Notes under the pieces: model-generated
Database searches by the model: none
Told to the model about the DNA's origin: nothing
The model's input: only the letters and a program-made list of their open reading frames with translations
From: an uncultured Campylobacter sp.
GTDB taxonomy: Bacteria > Campylobacterota > Campylobacteria > Campylobacterales > Campylobacteraceae
Length of the DNA stretch: 13,885 bases
Direction: 5' to 3'
Assembly (NCBI RefSeq): GCF_938045535.1
Contig: NZ_CALIMQ010000008.1
Coordinates: 1-13,885 of the forward strand
Shown: piece by piece, positions 13,186 through 13,885 of the stretch
How positions within the stretch are numbered: the first letter of the stretch is position 1
Layout: every line of letters begins with the position of its first letter
Position numbers and translations under genes: made by a program

Positions 13186-13885
13186 TTATTTCATAATCAG
13201 TTCCCCACTATAAGTCAACGTCCCATCAGTTGCAATATATGTTCCTACAATTTTTCCCCTGCTATTTTTAGTTACTCCTGAATTCAAGTTTACTGTGTAA
13301 GTTAGATTTGGTCTTTGAGTTGCAGTTATTTCTACATCTTTTGTAGGGTATAAATTATATCTATTATTTCCAATTGTTGCTACTGCTACTACATCATTTC
13401 TGCTTATAATTTTCATTTTCTTAGCTGAATTATTATTGTTATTTTTTCCAAAAATTGTATTAAAAAATTGTTCTACCTTGTTTCCTTTTGGAGCATTATT
13501 ATTTTCGGCTTTATTACTTTCATTAACTTTTACAGCATTACCAGTGTTAGCAGAACTGCTTGCATAATTATTATTTCCACGATTCTTTCTAGCATAGCCA
13601 TTTGCATAATAATCATTTATCTCTTTTGCACCTATTGCATTTCTATCTCTCGCTCTGTCTGAACCTAAAATAATTGCTATCATTCTATCATTGCCTCTGT
13701 TTGCCGTCAAAACTATATTTGAACCTGCTGCTTCATGATAGCCTGTTTTTATTCCATCTACTCCCAAAACATTTCCTAAAAGTGAATTTGTTGAAGTTAC
13801 CTTTGTATTTCCGTTGTCTACATAATCTGTCTTATTTTTTGAGAAGTTCAAGTATTCACTATAATCTTTTAGTGTTATTTGAGCC
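13186..13885 (-). CDS. D-Ala-D-Ala carboxypeptidase (PBP5/DacA type), 3' part
   Basis: The frame is open to the right edge, giving 232 residues of the C-terminal part; the start lies outside the window, and the TTG at 13851 is internal. Residues 33-65 of the visible part (NSLLGNVLGVDGIKTGYHEA, then AGSN) carry the KTG motif (46-48 of the visible part) of serine-type penicillin-binding proteins, followed by a glycine/alanine turn and the IAIILGSDRARDR segment of the S11 peptidase family. The SxxK and SxN motifs must lie outside the window. A long N/S/A/K-rich linker follows (SSSANTGNAVKVNESNKAEN onward, with NNNNN), then about 75 residues of a beta-rich C-terminal domain (MKIISRNDVVAVATIGNNRY at its start) that I cannot name. 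The enzyme trims the terminal D-alanine from peptidoglycan side chains outside the cell membrane. Confidence 0.85.
   Translation of the reverse strand, partial: AQITLKDYSEYLNFSKNKTDYVDNGNTKVTSTNSLLGNVLGVDGIKTGYHEAAGSNIVLTANRGNDRMIAIILGSDRARDRNAIGAKEINDYYANGYARKNRGNNNYASSSANTGNAVKVNESNKAENNNAPKGNKVEQFFNTIFGKNNNNNSAKKMKIISRNDVVAVATIGNNRYNLYPTKDVEITATQRPNLTYTVNLNSGVTKNSRGKIVGTYIATDGTLTYSGELIMK

Noticed and set aside
1..13885. CRISPR array, tRNA, rRNA or defence island
   Set aside because: No regularly spaced repeats, no cloverleaf or rRNA-like segment and no nuclease, methylase or toxin motif was seen on either strand.

Overview
This window joins two unlike pieces of DNA. From base 1 to about 10,560-10,600 the sequence has moderate G+C content, with the AAATTT and GCGGAATTTT words and codon habits of a Campylobacter of the higher-G+C oral group (C. 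gracilis / rectus / showae type). This assignment rests on gene content, gene order and base composition, not on a search. From about 10,600 to the end the DNA is very A+T-rich and carries genes that look fusobacterial, Leptotrichia-like by my reading. Nothing mobile lies at the boundary, and the right-hand part holds ordinary core genes (ruvA, murI, a dacA-type carboxypeptidase). The simplest reading is an artificial join made during assembly of an oral sample or during amplification, rather than lateral transfer.

Campylobacter-like part. Bases 1-810 hold the tail of a small membrane protein gene, a hairpin, a second small membrane protein gene, and an overlapping gene for a small peptidoglycan-binding-domain protein, all rightward. 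About 330 bases without a gene follow. A leftward cluster then runs from 6278 down to 1140: a HemW-like radical SAM protein, tatB, tatC, queA, a membrane-anchored protein resembling a worn-down hybrid histidine kinase, and a small unknown protein. After a divergent promoter region comes a tightly packed rightward operon (6415-10379): rppH, lysC, hobA, holB and folP, each overlapping the next by 1-4 bases. The order queA-tatC-tatB-hemW / rppH-lysC-hobA-holB-folP matches the order I recall from Campylobacter jejuni (Cj0577c-Cj0585). It combines protein export, tRNA modification, RNA 5'-end processing, lysine/diaminopimelate supply, replication start, the clamp loader and folate synthesis.

Leptotrichia-like part. 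A small J-domain protein gene (leftward) and a gene for a tiny exported, very basic protein (rightward) diverge from a promoter-rich A+T stretch. The small gene converges on ruvA, with a two-way terminator between them. Upstream of ruvA are murI and the 3' part of a D-Ala-D-Ala carboxypeptidase gene, which has its own terminator and runs off the right edge.

I see no CRISPR array, insertion sequence, tRNA, rRNA or clear defence system. The points most worth a second look are a textbook ribosome binding site inside lysC that would yield a separate regulatory subunit, the degenerate kinase-like protein with an in-frame ORF after its stop codon, and the join itself.
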